Source: Heterostelium album PN500 (Eukaryota > Evosea > Eumycetozoa > Acytosteliales > Acytosteliaceae). Taken from it: a DNA stretch of 64,000 nucleotides. This document shows positions 10,371 through 22,038 of this stretch, in pieces. Position numbers and translations under genes: made by a program. The stretch lies in NCBI RefSeq assembly GCF_000004825.1, contig NW_008805071.1:124001-188000 (forward strand). The letters run 5' to 3'. The first letter of the stretch is position 1; the number at the start of each line of letters is the position of its first letter. The notes beneath the pieces were generated by a model. The model saw nothing but the letters and a program-made list of their open reading frames with translations, was not told where the DNA came from and did no database searches.

Positions 10371-11133
10371 GTTCAAATACAAATAATAACAAATTATAAA
10401 ATAATTAACTATCTTTACATTAGTATATTTATAATATATATATATTCATTTAGAATAGAAATAGTGTAGTATTTATATAATTAGATAGTTATACTAAATA
10501 TAACATCACTTTGATTTAAATGTATATACAGACTTAACTAAAGACTGTCATTCACATTATTACAGAATGGTTAACCATTCATTATACAAAAACAACAGAC
10601 TTTTGCTTATTATTATCTACATAATGGATGGAATAAATATAAAAAACAGATATTCTAGTGTAGTGTGGGTAGAGGTGGTTGATTTCAAGAAAAGTGTTAA
10701 AATTATTATTATTATTTTGATAAGATTGATCTCCTCTGACTATTATTGTTATTAATATTTTTAAAAATATATATAAATATAAATATATAAAACTACTCAT
10801 TCAAGTTCATTGTTACTGTTATTAACTAATATATATACTTTAATGACTCAATTACAAGGTCATAAAGTTTATGAGTCATCAAACTTAAAGTTAATGAAAT
10901 ATCTCACGTGGTTTTCAAAGTGTGGTTTGCGCGTTTTTTCAAAAGAATAAAATTTTTTAATATTTTTTGAATCGTTAGTTTGTTGACTTCAATCATCTAT
11001 TATTTTTTATTTTATTTTTGGTTTAATAAATCTGTTTATCAATTATATAACTATCTTTGGATTTTATTTTATTTATTATTGTATTTTAACTTTAGATATT
11101 TATATAGAGAGAGAGAGAAAGAACGATTAGAAA
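10371..11133. other. Divergent intergenic region
   Basis: Shared upstream region of the Stealth gene (-) and GOT1 (+). It is strongly AT-rich with a small palindrome, 'ATGACTCA' near 10843 and 'TGAGTCAT' near 10872, that could be a protein-binding site. The short ORFs in it are low-complexity chance frames. Confidence 0.5.
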
Positions 11134-11939
11134 ATGGTTTTATCAGATCAACAAAGTATGTGTGTCAACAAAGTAATCTTGATAAACCAAGACAACAAAC
11201 ACATTATATAAATTTATCATAATATATATAAATATATATATATTTGATGTGGATAGTAACTCTGTAGATTCGTGTATACTAATATTAGATCTTTCGTTGG
11301 TCAATATGATATTCTTATATAGAGATTGGAGTTATGCTCTCTGGTATGGGTATATTTTTTACATTTTTTGGATTCCTGATGTTTTTTGATAGAGGTTTAC
11401 TTGCAATCGGAAATGTAAGTGTTGTTGAAAAGAACACATTGATGTGGCTACATAGAAAGAGATGTTGGAATCAATTGATTATATGGTTGAAATTAACTCA
11501 CACTCTTCTGTTTATTATATATATATTATAGTTATTGTTTTTAGCAGGTATAGGATTGGGACTTGGTCTCGTTAGAACATATACTTTCTTCTTCCAAAAG
11601 AAAAAGATGAAGGGAACTATCTGTTTCTTCTTTGGTATCTTTTTGGTGATTGTAGGACGTACTATTTTTGGTTTAGCAATCGAAGCATTTGGTTTTATTA
11701 ATCTATTTGGGTAAATATCGATAATCGATAATCAATAATCAAAAATATCATCATTATTATTATTACGGAAAACAACAAAACTAATATAAATATCTTTGTT
11801 TTACTTCAAATCTAGTGATGCATTCCCAATTGTAATTGCAATTTTAAGAAAACTTCCAATCATCGGAAATATTTTGAATCATCCAACAATCAATAATTGG
11901 TTAAATAGAACAGATGCAGGAAGTGAATTACCTTTTTAA
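11134..11939 (+). CDS. golt1: Vesicle transport protein GOT1
   Basis: Four exons (11134-11155, 11323-11414, 11532-11710, 11816-11939) join in frame to 138 aa, the same length as animal GOT1B. The N-terminus 'MVLSDQQKIGVMLSGMGIFF' matches the family start (…QKIGVGLTGFGVFF). 'DRGLLAIGN', 'FFQKKKMKG' and 'RKLPIIGNIL' are also conserved. It is a four-helix membrane protein of the early secretory pathway (Sft2/Got1 family), acting in ER-Golgi and endosome-Golgi traffic. The first exon codes only seven residues, but every junction restores the conserved sequence, so the model is firm. Confidence 0.95.
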
Positions 11940-12057
11940 AATAATAAAATAATAATAATATAATATATAATAATATATAATAAATAATATATCTTTTGAA
12001 ATATGTATAGATAGATTATTTAATTATGTTGATTTTATTAAAGTTGCGTTGTTCTGT

Positions 12058-12925
12058 TCAGTTAGATCCACTTCCAATTGATTTATTACCATTACTACTA
12101 TTATTATTGTCATTGCTATCTGAATGAATATCAGTATCTTTGTCTAATGTTCTTTGAATCTGTACACCTTTTGCAGCCATGATCTCTTCAATTGTTTTAC
12201 CTGTGTTATAACCTGTCCATCCAAGATGATCTGCAATTAAATCTACATAATGTGTTGCAAGTAAGTAATAAGGTTAAAGATTGAAAATGAAATAGTAGTA
12301 ATTTAAATACTACTATCTATCTATATATATATTAATATGTGAAATACATACGATATTTCTGACAACCATCACAACGAATGATTACGACACCTTTATGATA
12401 TGAATGTTTTGAGAATGTCTTTTTTGAACGGAATCCACATTCCTCTGACTGACCCTCTGGTGTATGTGTACAGGTGAATTCAATATAGTATTGTGGCTCT
12501 ACTCTAATGCCTGTATTTACAGCGGTTGTTGTATTCTCATTTTGATTCTCTGTGTTGATATCTACCTCTGCAGGTTTTGCTTCTGGCGATACTTTTATTT
12601 GTTGTTGTTGTTGTTCATTTGATATAGTGGTAGTAGTTGGTTGTTTTTCATCTTTTATAGTTGTTGAAGTAGCATAGAATCTTCTGCAACTCTCTTCTTT
12701 CAATTGCTTCTGTTGATATGATAACTCTCTAAAACTATTAAAAGTAACAGACGATGACGACGACGACGATGATAAAGATCGTTTATTAATGATGTTATTT
12801 AGATTTTTAAAACTATATCCAGTTGTAGTAGTAGTAGTATGATAGCATTTACTTTGTACTTTACTACTACCAATAAAACTATTATTATTATTCTTCAACA
12901 AATTAATAATCTTTAATTTATTCAT
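12058..12925 (-). CDS. zim17: Mitochondrial DNL-type zinc finger, Zim17/HEP (mtHsp70 escort)
   Basis: Two exons (12925-12352, 12242-12058; phase-1 intron, GTATGT...GTAG) encode 252 aa. The first true ATG is at 12925. The N-terminus is basic and Ser/Thr/Asn-rich ('MNKLKIINLLKNNNN'), as in dictyostelid mitochondrial presequences. The zinc finger follows: 'FTCTHTPEGQSEECGFRS', 'HSYHKGVVIIRCDGC', and after the intron the hallmark 'HLIADHLGW'. Compared with human DNLZ (CKVCGTRS), the first Cys pair is separated by an insert. The family keeps mitochondrial Hsp70 soluble and active for protein import and Fe-S assembly. The C-terminus is an Asn/Ser/Gly tail. Confidence 0.92.
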
Positions 12926-13434
12926 TCTTGTGAGATAATGTTTCAAAAAAAATAAATTTTGTCGTTTTTTTGAAGTCCTTTATTTTGTTTTTCTTTATTT
13001 TTGTAATTTTATAGTTCGTTCATTGTCATCATGATTGTCTCTATCATAGTTTTTATTATATACATCAGCTAATGTTTAAATAGATCAGTTATAGTAATAA
13101 AAAAAACACAATAACGCGATGATCTTGTACCAAAAATACAACAAAAGTTTATTCACCAAACTTCACAATATTATTACACTTTTAGAGATCTTAAGATTTG
13201 TTACTAATAGATTATTCATTGGTAAGTTAGTTTGTGATTGACAATAATGATATTCTTTTAGTTTTGCAAACTGAGTTATTTGTTTTGATGATTGACAAAT
13301 GTATAATTGAGTTACCCATTCCAAAAAAATAATAAAATTTTAAAAAATAAAAATTTCTGACTATAAATTAATAATAACATTTGTTATTTTTAACATAATT
13401 AAATTACAAAAATATTATTATTTATTTATTTACA
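12926..13434. other. Divergent intergenic region, left copy of duplicated upstream sequence
   Basis: Bases about 13140-13434 are similar to about 15060-15355. Shared blocks include 'ACAAAAGTTTATT', 'GATTGACAATAA', 'TTTTAGTTTTG', 'AAACTGAGTTATT' and 'GATGATTGACAAATGTA'. Both copies therefore keep a related promoter ahead of the paralogous genes. Confidence 0.7.
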
Positions 13435-14958
13435 ATGGATAAAATAACTAATGACCAATCAACAACCACAACAACAACAACAACCACAACCACAACAAGC
13501 TCATCAGTAACAACAAATGAAAATAATCAAAATCAAGATAAAAAGAAAAGAATAAGCAAATCAGAGATAATATCAAGTATTAACTTTGAAACATCTAGTA
13601 GAGATGATTTAAAGTTATTAAAGAGAGACCAGTTATATCAGATGTGTATTGCCAACAAGATAAAGGTCAACAATTCTTCAACCAAACGTTTCATTTTAAA
13701 TGCAATAATAGAGGGTAGAAATGCTCTTGTGGAAAGTGCAGTCCAAACTTTCGATCTTGGATATGTGGAGATTATATTGCCAGTGTTGATTATCACCAGG
13801 ATATTCCATTACAGTTGGAAATCGATGACCAATAGATCCAGTGGATTCTTCTCGTACAGCAATGCATTGGCCTTGACCAGAGTGAACAAACAATTCTTTG
13901 GTATTGTCAGTCAGATGTTCAACAATGTCGCTTTAATCCCAAAAGTACAGGAATCCTCTAGTTTCCACCATGGTAAATGGTCCACTTCAAAGACATTGGT
14001 GTATCCAAATATTGATCGACTTATCAATGACTGGTGTCCAATCAAGTATATCGTAAAGTTACAACTCAACAAAAGAATGTTTGAATGGTTAATGACGTTA
14101 GAGAATGTCGAGACATATATCTTTTCCACCGTTGAGAAGCTGCACATTCATTGGAATAAAGTTACCAATAATTGGAATGGAGTTACCTCTCAAAAGGTTA
14201 GTGTCACTAGTTTCGAGATGATGGCTCTTACCATGCCAAATCTGAGATATTTCATTGCCAACAAAATCATGATCAACGAACATTTGAGAACTATAGGAAC
14301 AATCAATTCACTCAAGAAGATAAAGATCATAGGAACATGCCAATTTTCTTTATTTAATCTCCTCGATACTATACCGACTCTGGAAGAGATCACTTGTAGA
14401 TATGTCGAATATGGTATACTTATACCAGATTCACACAGAAATAGGATCAGAGAGTTGTCAAATGTTAGTATTAGAAGCTATTCTATTTATCACTTTGATT
14501 TCCCAAATTTGAAAAAGATTGCTTTTTCACAATATTCAAGTACCGATATATTCAAGCATTTCAACGAATCAACTTTCAACATCACTCACATTTCAGTATT
14601 CTTGTTCCCCAATCTGGATAGCTGGTTTGATGTCATCAATAGGTTACCTTGCATCGTCATTGTAGAAGATCAAACTGAACATTCGACACAGAGTACTGGT
14701 GATAAAATTAGTAGTAAATTCAAAAAGTGTCTTTCATCGACAATGTCGCAATTCATCATTACGGTAGACAAAGATGATGAATTTGATCGAGACAATTTCC
14801 TGAGAGACATGGACTACTATTATTCACATCAATCCATCAATAGTACCTCCTTAGGTAACAAAAAGTTAATTTACTACAAAAATAAGAGCTCTGACCAATG
14901 TCAACTTTGTACACCACAACCATCTTTTCTTCATAAATCAAATAGAAAAATTAATTAA
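13435..14958 (+). CDS. SAP/F-box-like dictyostelid family protein, copy 1
   Basis: A single-exon 507-aa protein. A Thr-rich and basic start (about 1-45) is followed by a SAP-like helix pair ('SRDDLKLLKRDQLYQMCIAN', about 55-90). An F-box-like stretch comes next ('ILPVLIITRIFHYSWKSM', about 113-131), then 'NALALTRVNKQFFGIVSQMF'. The rest looks like degenerate leucine-rich repeats ('TIPTLEEITCRYVEY', 'FPNLKKIAFSQYSS'). F-box plus LRR architecture suggests a substrate adaptor of SCF ubiquitin ligases, but the assignment rests on pattern only. It lies in direct tandem with a close paralogue at 15356-16789; the N-terminus and the 'FNITHISVFLFPNLDSWF' region are the most conserved. Confidence 0.75.
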   Translation: MDKITNDQSTTTTTTTTTTTTSSSVTTNENNQNQDKKKRISKSEIISSINFETSSRDDLKLLKRDQLYQMCIANKIKVNNSSTKRFILNAIIEGRNALVESAVQTFDLGYVEIILPVLIITRIFHYSWKSMTNRSSGFFSYSNALALTRVNKQFFGIVSQMFNNVALIPKVQESSSFHHGKWSTSKTLVYPNIDRLINDWCPIKYIVKLQLNKRMFEWLMTLENVETYIFSTVEKLHIHWNKVTNNWNGVTSQKVSVTSFEMMALTMPNLRYFIANKIMINEHLRTIGTINSLKKIKIIGTCQFSLFNLLDTIPTLEEITCRYVEYGILIPDSHRNRIRELSNVSIRSYSIYHFDFPNLKKIAFSQYSSTDIFKHFNESTFNITHISVFLFPNLDSWFDVINRLPCIVIVEDQTEHSTQSTGDKISSKFKKCLSSTMSQFIITVDKDDEFDRDNFLRDMDYYYSHQSINSTSLGNKKLIYYKNKSSDQCQLCTPQPSFLHKSNRKIN

Positions 14959-15355
14959 TATTATATAAATAAATTCAGAGTTAAATATAATAAAAGAATA
15001 TAAATTTAAATAATTGTTAAATAAAATAATAAAAAAAAACAAATTAAACGTTTTGAAAAAAAATTATATTATCAATAACAAAAGTTTATTACAAATTTCT
15101 ACACTTTGAAAGATCTAAAGAAGTATAGGTTCAAAGTTGTTATTAATAGATTAATAATACAATAGTTTCTGATTGACAATAACGATACTCTTTAGTTTTG
15201 TAAACTGAGTTATTTTTTGATGATTGACAAATGTAAAATTTGAGTTATTAAAATTTCCAACAAAAAAAAGAAAAAAAAACCAACTTATAAATTAATAACA
15301 TTTGTTATTTTAAAATAATAAAATTACAAAAAGATATAGATATTTCTTTTATACA
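14959..15355. other. Intergenic, right copy of duplicated upstream sequence
   Basis: The 3' end of copy 1 and the promoter of copy 2. The right part (about 15060-15355) is a diverged repeat of the sequence upstream of copy 1. Confidence 0.65.
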
Positions 15356-16789
15356 ATGGATAAAATAACTAACGACCAATCTACTATAACCACCACCACT
15401 ACAAACAACTCAAAAGATAGTAATCAAGATAAAAAGAAAAGAAAAAGCAAATCAGAGAAATTAGAGATAATATCAAGTATTAACTTTGAAACATCTAGTA
15501 GAGATGATTTAGAGTTATTAAAGAGAGACCAGTTATATCAGATGTGTATTGCCAACAAAATACAGGTCAACAAGTATTCAACCAAACAATACTTTTTAGA
15601 TGCAATAATAGATCGTAGAAATGACAATCATATTTTACAACAATCACTGGTAGAGAATCCAGCCAATAACTATCATCGTGGACATGTGGAGTATATATTG
15701 CCTGTGATGATTATCGCCAGGATCTTCCATTACAGTTGGAAATCGATGACCAATAGATCCAGTGGATTCTTCTCGTACAGGAATGCAATCGCTTTGACCA
15801 GAGTGAACAAACTATTCTTTGGTATTGTCAGTCAGATGTTTAGCAACGTTGTCTTACTCCAAACTGTATTGGAATCCAAGAGATTTCGTTATTATCGTAG
15901 ATGGTGCACTTCAAAGACATTGGTAGATCCAAATATTGATCGACTTATCAATGACTGGTGTCCAATCAAGTATATCGTAAAACTTCAAGTAAACCAAACG
16001 ATGTTTGAATTGTTGATGAAGTTGGATAGTGTTCACATGTCACATATCTTTTCAACAGTGGAGAAGTTTCAAATTGATTGGAATGGAGTTACCTCTCAAA
16101 AGGTTAGTGTCACTAGTTTCAAGAAGATGGCCTTTACATTGTCAAGTCTCAGATATTTCATTTCCAAAGATATCCATATCTTTCCTCATTTGAAAACCAT
16201 TGGAACTATCAAGTCACTCAAGAAGATTAAGATTATAGGATCACAATATTCTGTAATTGATCTCCTCAAGAATATACCAAATCTCGAAGAAATCACTCTT
16301 TTTCCACTGAAATGTTGGGAAATACCAGCTTTATACAGAGATAGAATAAGAGAGTTGGCATCTGTGAATCTTAACTACCATCCCAATGGAACAATTGATT
16401 TCCCAAATTTGAATAAGATTGAATTTACACAACCTTCAAATACTGATATATTCAAGTATTTCAACGAATCAACTTTCAACATCACTCACATTTCAGTATT
16501 CTTGTTCCCCAATCTGGATAGCTGGTTTAATACCATCAATAGGTTACCTTGCATCGTCATTGTCGAAGATCAAACCGTACATTCGACACAGAGTGCTGGT
16601 GATAAAATTAGTTGTAAATTCAAAAATAGTATTTCTTCGACATTATCGCAATTCATCATCACTATAGCCAAGGGTAAATTCAAAAAAACCAAATTTCTTA
16701 GAGACATGGACTACTATTATTCTCATCAATCTCTCAACAGTACATTGGGTAACAGAAAGTTAATTTACAAAAAAAAATACATAGAGTGA
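15356..16789 (+). CDS. SAP/F-box-like dictyostelid family protein, copy 2
   Basis: A single-exon 477-aa tandem paralogue of the gene at 13435-14958. Nearly identical blocks include 'MDKITNDQST', 'SINFETSSRDDLELLKRDQL', 'MTNRSSGFFSYRNAIALTRV' and 'HISVFLFPNLDSWF'. The SAP-like motif lies at about 49-85 and the F-box-like stretch at about 112-130 ('LPVMIIARIFHYSWKSM'). Relative to copy 1 it has a shorter Thr run, an insert ('DNHILQQSLVENPANN') before the F-box-like part, and a deletion near residue 240. Both copies are intact, so the duplication is either recent or under selection. The molecular role is unknown. Confidence 0.75.
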   Translation: MDKITNDQSTITTTTTNNSKDSNQDKKKRKSKSEKLEIISSINFETSSRDDLELLKRDQLYQMCIANKIQVNKYSTKQYFLDAIIDRRNDNHILQQSLVENPANNYHRGHVEYILPVMIIARIFHYSWKSMTNRSSGFFSYRNAIALTRVNKLFFGIVSQMFSNVVLLQTVLESKRFRYYRRWCTSKTLVDPNIDRLINDWCPIKYIVKLQVNQTMFELLMKLDSVHMSHIFSTVEKFQIDWNGVTSQKVSVTSFKKMAFTLSSLRYFISKDIHIFPHLKTIGTIKSLKKIKIIGSQYSVIDLLKNIPNLEEITLFPLKCWEIPALYRDRIRELASVNLNYHPNGTIDFPNLNKIEFTQPSNTDIFKYFNESTFNITHISVFLFPNLDSWFNTINRLPCIVIVEDQTVHSTQSAGDKISCKFKNSISSTLSQFIITIAKGKFKKTKFLRDMDYYYSHQSLNSTLGNRKLIYKKKYIE

Positions 16790-19700
16790 TCCTCTTTTCA
16801 CACAACATCAACAAATCACTATCTTTCTTAACAAATCAATTAAGAATAGAATAATTAAATAAATAAAATATTAGTAACGTTAACTTTATTATTACTATTT
16901 TATTTTTCTGAATATTAAATAATTTATTTAATAAAATTTTTGTAGATTCTAAGATAACCATCTTTAAATAGTTAAAAAGAAAATGATCTTTTACGAAAAA
17001 AGTAATAATTGAAATTATTGTAAAAGTAACTGTAAAGATGATACAATGAAGTTAACCAAGAGTCACGAAAGTACATATGATCCCACCATAACCATTAATA
17101 ATATTTATCTCCGAAAGATCAGATGAAATTAAATAAAAAGAGTAAAAGATCTGTTATTTAAAAGGTATTTATTATAATAATCAAAAATGATTAAAAAAAA
17201 AAGAAAAACAGTTACACTTGGTGGTTGGATTTTTAAGCAAATATTTTAATAAAAACAATTAAAATAAATTAGATGATCATAAATGGAATAGTTTAAAAAG
17301 ATTGCTGCACAGTGACATCAAATGTTACTCAGTGTATCACGTAAATAAAAAGAATAATGCCCAACACCAACACCAACACCAATAACAATAATAGTAATCA
17401 TCAAATGAATTAAATAATAAATTCCCTTTTCTCTGATTAAAAAAAAATAATAGAAATAAATTAAATGATAAAAAGCAAAAAAAAAAAAAAAAAAGATAGG
17501 GGTTAGTTGACAATTATACAAATATTAATTCTTGAGTTGATAATTAATAAAATAGCAATCAACAAATTATTAAAAAAATTAATTAAACTACTACATTTTT
17601 GATTTTTACAAATGAGGTAATATGAGGAAAGCGAACCACACTCCTCTTGCTATTACCAAGCATTGAACACACATTGCCAATATCTCTTTCGAAATCCATC
17701 TTTTAAAAGGTAAACCTAATAATCCCACAGACTATCCTGAAATTGAATTGATTTGTGGGTGTTGTGCAACAAAAAAAGTCAATAGATACTCTTTATGATA
17801 TTATGAAATACTATAACACCCCCACACACTAACCCCCCCAACACTCATGAAAATTCTAATCATCGTCATATGTCCAATGTTGGAAAAAACAAAAGAGTGT
17901 GGGTTGTTGGGGTAACTTCCCGATGAAAAAAAAAATGATTTCATTATTCATGAATGTGTGTGGGAATTATGTTAGTGGTGTTGTTGTTTACTTTCATTTT
18001 ATTATTTTCCCTAATTTTGTTATACAGATTAAAGTAATAAATGAAAGTAGCAAAAAGTTAACAATGTGTATGATGGGTGTGTTGTTGCTGCTGTGTGAGT
18101 GGTAGTGGTGGTAGTAGTGTGCTGAACTGTTGTTGTTGTTGTTGATGTGTGATGACAGAAGTAGAAATAGAAATATCACTTTTTGATATTATAGCAAAGA
18201 CTGTAGGCATGAGAATGAGAGTGATAGTATAGAGATGACATTGTGTGTTATTGGTAGCACGAGAGTGAGAAGTACAGCAGATAGATGGCAGGACATAAAA
18301 CAGGCGAACAACATCATGCAATATTGCTGACCAAATTCATCAATAAATATCATGAATAGAAATAAAAACACCAATAACATTTGCATTGCATATAAATAAT
18401 CTAATTATTGTTGTTGTTGTTGTTGTGCTGTCTGCTGCTTGCTTGTTATATATATTATTATTACTACTACTACTATTCATACAACAACAATTATATATCA
18501 GTAAAAGTAAAGCATACAAACAAATAAACAAATATCATATTTGTTACTTTTTTGGTGTTTTTCTTGTTGCTTGTGGTATAGAACTATTACCATTACCAAT
18601 ACTTACCACACCAGCATCGCTATCAGCATTTGCGTTGTGTTGTTAGAGTTTGCATTTGACTCTACAGAATTAGATCCAAACTTATTCAGTGTTTTCTTTT
18701 TTTATATTATTTTTCTTCTCTCTCACTCTCTTTCTATTTCTGTTTTGGTGTAGTGTTGCAACAGCGTGTGACCACCAGTCAAGTCAAATTGATACATTAA
18801 ATCATTCAATTCAATTCAATTCAGTTCAGTTCTTTTCTTTTCTTTTCTTTTCTATTCTGGTTAGTCTGTGTGTGTTTGTGTGTTGTAGTGTGTTAGTGTT
18901 AGTGTGGTGTGTCTCTCTGTATATCATCTGTATAATACATGTGGTGAGTGTGTCAGTGTATTTCTGAAGTGGTTTATGTTTTTCTTTGTCTCTTTGCATG
19001 TCTATCTGTTGTCAGTATAGTCTTTATCCTGTTGGTGGTATATCCAGTTTTACATCTTCTATCTACATCTTCAAAAAAAAACTAAATTAAAAACTAATCA
19101 AACCAAATGAAATAATCCATCTTTGGAATAAAAAAGATTCAATTCATCAACATCTTTTACTTCTACTACTCTCAATTCTACTAATATTACTCTTGTTCTT
19201 CTAATTTATTATTGTTATTGCTACTTCATAAATCTTCATTTAGATATTTTCTTTTAATTAATTAATTCTTTTCTCTTTATAAACATTCATCCATTCTATT
19301 TTTAATTACTCATTTCAGTTCACTGACCTGACTAAGATCTTTTAATTTCATTCATCGTATAATTATAGTCATCATCATCAACAACAAACAAACAACAATA
19401 TTTTTTATTTATTTATAGTCTATATTAATATAGTTAAAAGACCAAAGCCTTTTACTCTTAGGTCTTTATTATTTATACCAACAAATAGTAATTATATTAC
19501 TTCACAAAAAAAAAAAACAAATATCTCATTTTATAAATATCTATTGACACCACCACACAGGTAATTGCTCTTTACCACAATTCACATTTCATATCACCCA
19601 TTACCCAATAATAACTAAAAAAAAACAATTATTTATTATTTTTATATATATATAAATAATAATATCAATCATCAATAACAACTTCAATGATCTTTTATCT

Positions 19701-20000
19701 GTAATCTACTATCTTATCTATAAATATAATCATTTATATAAATATATTTATATAAATCTTTTTTTAAAATCAAAAACAAAATATCTATTTATTATTTTTA
19801 ATTTATCTAAATATCTATTTATTTATTATATATATATTAATATTATATATTTATTAAAGTAATTATATAAAATTAATTTCACAAAACTTCAATTTTTGAA
19901 TTGACATATTAAATAGTTTAATAGTTTCCAAAAAAAAAAAATTAATTTTTTTATTTTTTATTTATTTATAATTTATATAAATCAAAATATTTAATCTGAA
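16790..20000. other. Long gene-poor spacer
   Basis: About 3.2 kb with no convincing gene. It holds an A/T-rich part (16790-17600) and a mixed-base part (17600-19050) with TG/GT- and GTT-rich low complexity. There is a (TCAAT)/(TTTTC) pentamer run near 18798-18852 and several T-runs. The many short ORFs in both strands are simple-sequence frames. It could hold the 5'UTR and promoter of the finger gene at 20001. I searched for snRNA, tRNA and class I RNA consensus words by eye and found none. Confidence 0.5.
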
Positions 20001-21059
20001 ATGATAAATAACGATAGACCATTTCAGTGTAAACATTTCTTGAAAGACAATTCAAGATGCACAGTAACTTTTAGAAATAAACAAAAATAGATCGAAACAT
20101 CACAACGCTCCACATGAATGTATTGATAATTGTCAACAATGTATCTCAAAGAGAATCAGAACAACCATTCAAACCATTGACTACAGAAAAGATAATGATA
20201 AATATATAAATTGTATTCATGTACACTGTGATACCAATTCGAATTATATTCACAAGAACCAGAAAGCTCGTCACATTCACAGTCGAAAATTGCACTCCTG
20301 TCTGCGTGATCGTGACAATGGTATCGAAATTGATTGTGCCGGTTGCAACGAAGTGTCACGTGTCGATCAGAACCGTGAGAACCGATTGAATGGAATGAAC
20401 GGAACTGTATTCCACCTGAATGAAGCACATCACCATCACCACCCACAAACAATCATTCACCAACAACCACAACAACAGAGCAATCAAATTCATCACCAAC
20501 ACCTCCACTCCAATGGTGGTGCCGGTCTCAACTCTCTTCATCAACAACACAACAATAGCGTCTACCATAACTCCAACCACTCTTCACCAAATCGAAGCTC
20601 CCCTACCAATAGCAATTCATTTGTTCCACAACTACCAACTCCCAAGAACTATAATCAACATCAAAACAACTCGACAGTTCCAGACGATTTCAGTATAGTA
20701 ACACCTCCAAAGGAGAAATTAAAGATTAGTGCACCACCTATTACCAACCTAAGAAATAGTCTAGAACGATCTGGATTCATTGATCTAAGCGATAGAAATG
20801 TTTCCAATTGTATACGAGAATGGAAAGCTAATTTCCATCAAAGAAACGCTTTAAATAATAATGTACCAGGTTTTTCTCCATTAAGTATGTATATTAAAAA
20901 AATTAATTTAATTCATATGAAATAATTATTTATATTAATATTTTTTTAATATTATTATTTTTAGCTTCAAAAGAGTTTTATTCAACAAAGAATAGTTTTG
21001 ATGTACTCCAAGCAGCTATAGAACTTGAAGTCGATGAATCAATGCATTCAAATTTTTAA
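20001..21059 (+). CDS. Cys/His finger protein, with one apparent frame break
   Basis: The ATG at 20001 starts 'MINNDRPFQCKHFL...RCTVTFRNK' and meets TAG at 20088. One base later the frame is open to the donor at 20884 (GTATGT); exon 2 runs 20965-21059 and ends '...DESMHSNF'. With one A fewer in the run 20083-20087 the product would be about 320 aa. Two similar Cys/His units lie at about residues 10-45 (C-x8-C...KHHN...HEC) and 65-100 (C-x4-C...RHIH...HSC), suggesting a tandem zinc finger. The centre is His/Gln/Asn-rich, and the C-terminus has 'FIDLSDRNVSNCIREW'. The repeat match across the break argues for one original gene. It is either a base-call error or a recent lesion. Confidence 0.6.
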
Positions 21060-21264
21060 TTTATCATCTTTAAAATATTTGATGATTTATTTTTTAAATA
21101 TATAATATATAATATATATATATACATTATAATTAATCATATTAATATTTGCACAATATTTTCTGTGCATTCACCCAAAGTATCCCAAAAGATACTTGAA
21201 CAATTCATTTGAATTAAAATAAAATATAGAAATAAAAGTTATTATATATAGAAATTAATTTATT

Positions 21265-22038
21265 CTAAAAAAGTGAAAATACAATTGCAAATACCAATGT
21301 AAACATTGGGATTGATACTAAGGTGGCATCGCTAGATGATCCTGATTCTGAGGATAAAGATAAATCATCGGAATTCATATCATCGTTGTTGGATGGTTTG
21401 TTTTTTTGTTTCTTTGGAGAAGTTGCTGGTGCCTCGGTTGGTTCTGGTTTTGGGGTCTTTGGTTTCCACTCTGCTTTTGGAGTAACAGTAGCTCTTGGAT
21501 CACTAATTAAACCTCCGTCTTCATTGGTTGTTGGTTTTGGTGTTACTGGCTTTTTAGTTGGTGCGGTAGATGCTGTTGGGTGTGAAGATGATGTGGTATC
21601 ATTTTGTTTAATCAAGGTACTTTGTCCACGTGAACCTGGAAGATAGCATGGTCCTGCTCCCTTTGCAGCATATTGACCACTCTTTACAAGTCTATTACAT
21701 TCGGTAACATTTTGACAGCTGGTACATGAAGAATAACAGAATGGTAAACAATCCTTATCTGATTGGCAAGGCATATTATAATTACAAAAAGTAAGTGGAT
21801 CCATATAGGAAGCAAATTTATTGGCAGGACAATCTAAAGTGGGGTTGAAATTAGCAGCATTGGAGTTGTATACTTCATAATTGTATTGAGCTGCATCGAT
21901 GGGATCTTTATTTAGGGAACACACTTTTGCTGGCATATTACTACAGTAATCACTTTTACCAGTCAATTTCACACAGTATTGTGTGGATGAACCCACCATA
22001 ATCATGGTAGTTAATAAAATTACTATTGATCTATACAT
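21265..22038 (-). CDS. Secreted Cys-rich protein with GPI-type C-terminus
   Basis: A single-exon 257-aa protein. A signal peptide spans residues about 1-19 ('SIVILLTTMIMVGSSTQ'). A Cys-rich domain of about 110 residues carries some 14 cysteines ('CNYNMPCQSDKDCLPFCYSS' then CTSC), reminiscent of small disulfide-knotted secreted domains. A Pro/Lys/Thr-rich stalk follows (about 150-220), and a hydrophobic tail ('VSIPMFTLVFAIVFSLF') follows a Ser-rich stretch, as expected of a GPI signal. Such dictyostelid proteins are often surface or spore-coat components. I do not recognise the family. Confidence 0.7.
   Translation of the reverse strand: MYRSIVILLTTMIMVGSSTQYCVKLTGKSDYCSNMPAKVCSLNKDPIDAAQYNYEVYNSNAANFNPTLDCPANKFASYMDPLTFCNYNMPCQSDKDCLPFCYSSCTSCQNVTECNRLVKSGQYAAKGAGPCYLPGSRGQSTLIKQNDTTSSSHPTASTAPTKKPVTPKPTTNEDGGLISDPRATVTPKAEWKPKTPKPEPTEAPATSPKKQKNKPSNNDDMNSDDLSLSSESGSSSDATLVSIPMFTLVFAIVFSLF

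Noticed and set aside
17994-18967. Several 60-90-codon ORFs in the long spacer
   Set aside because: Simple-sequence reading of GTT/TG/CT-rich DNA on both strands; no splice structure and no recognisable motif.
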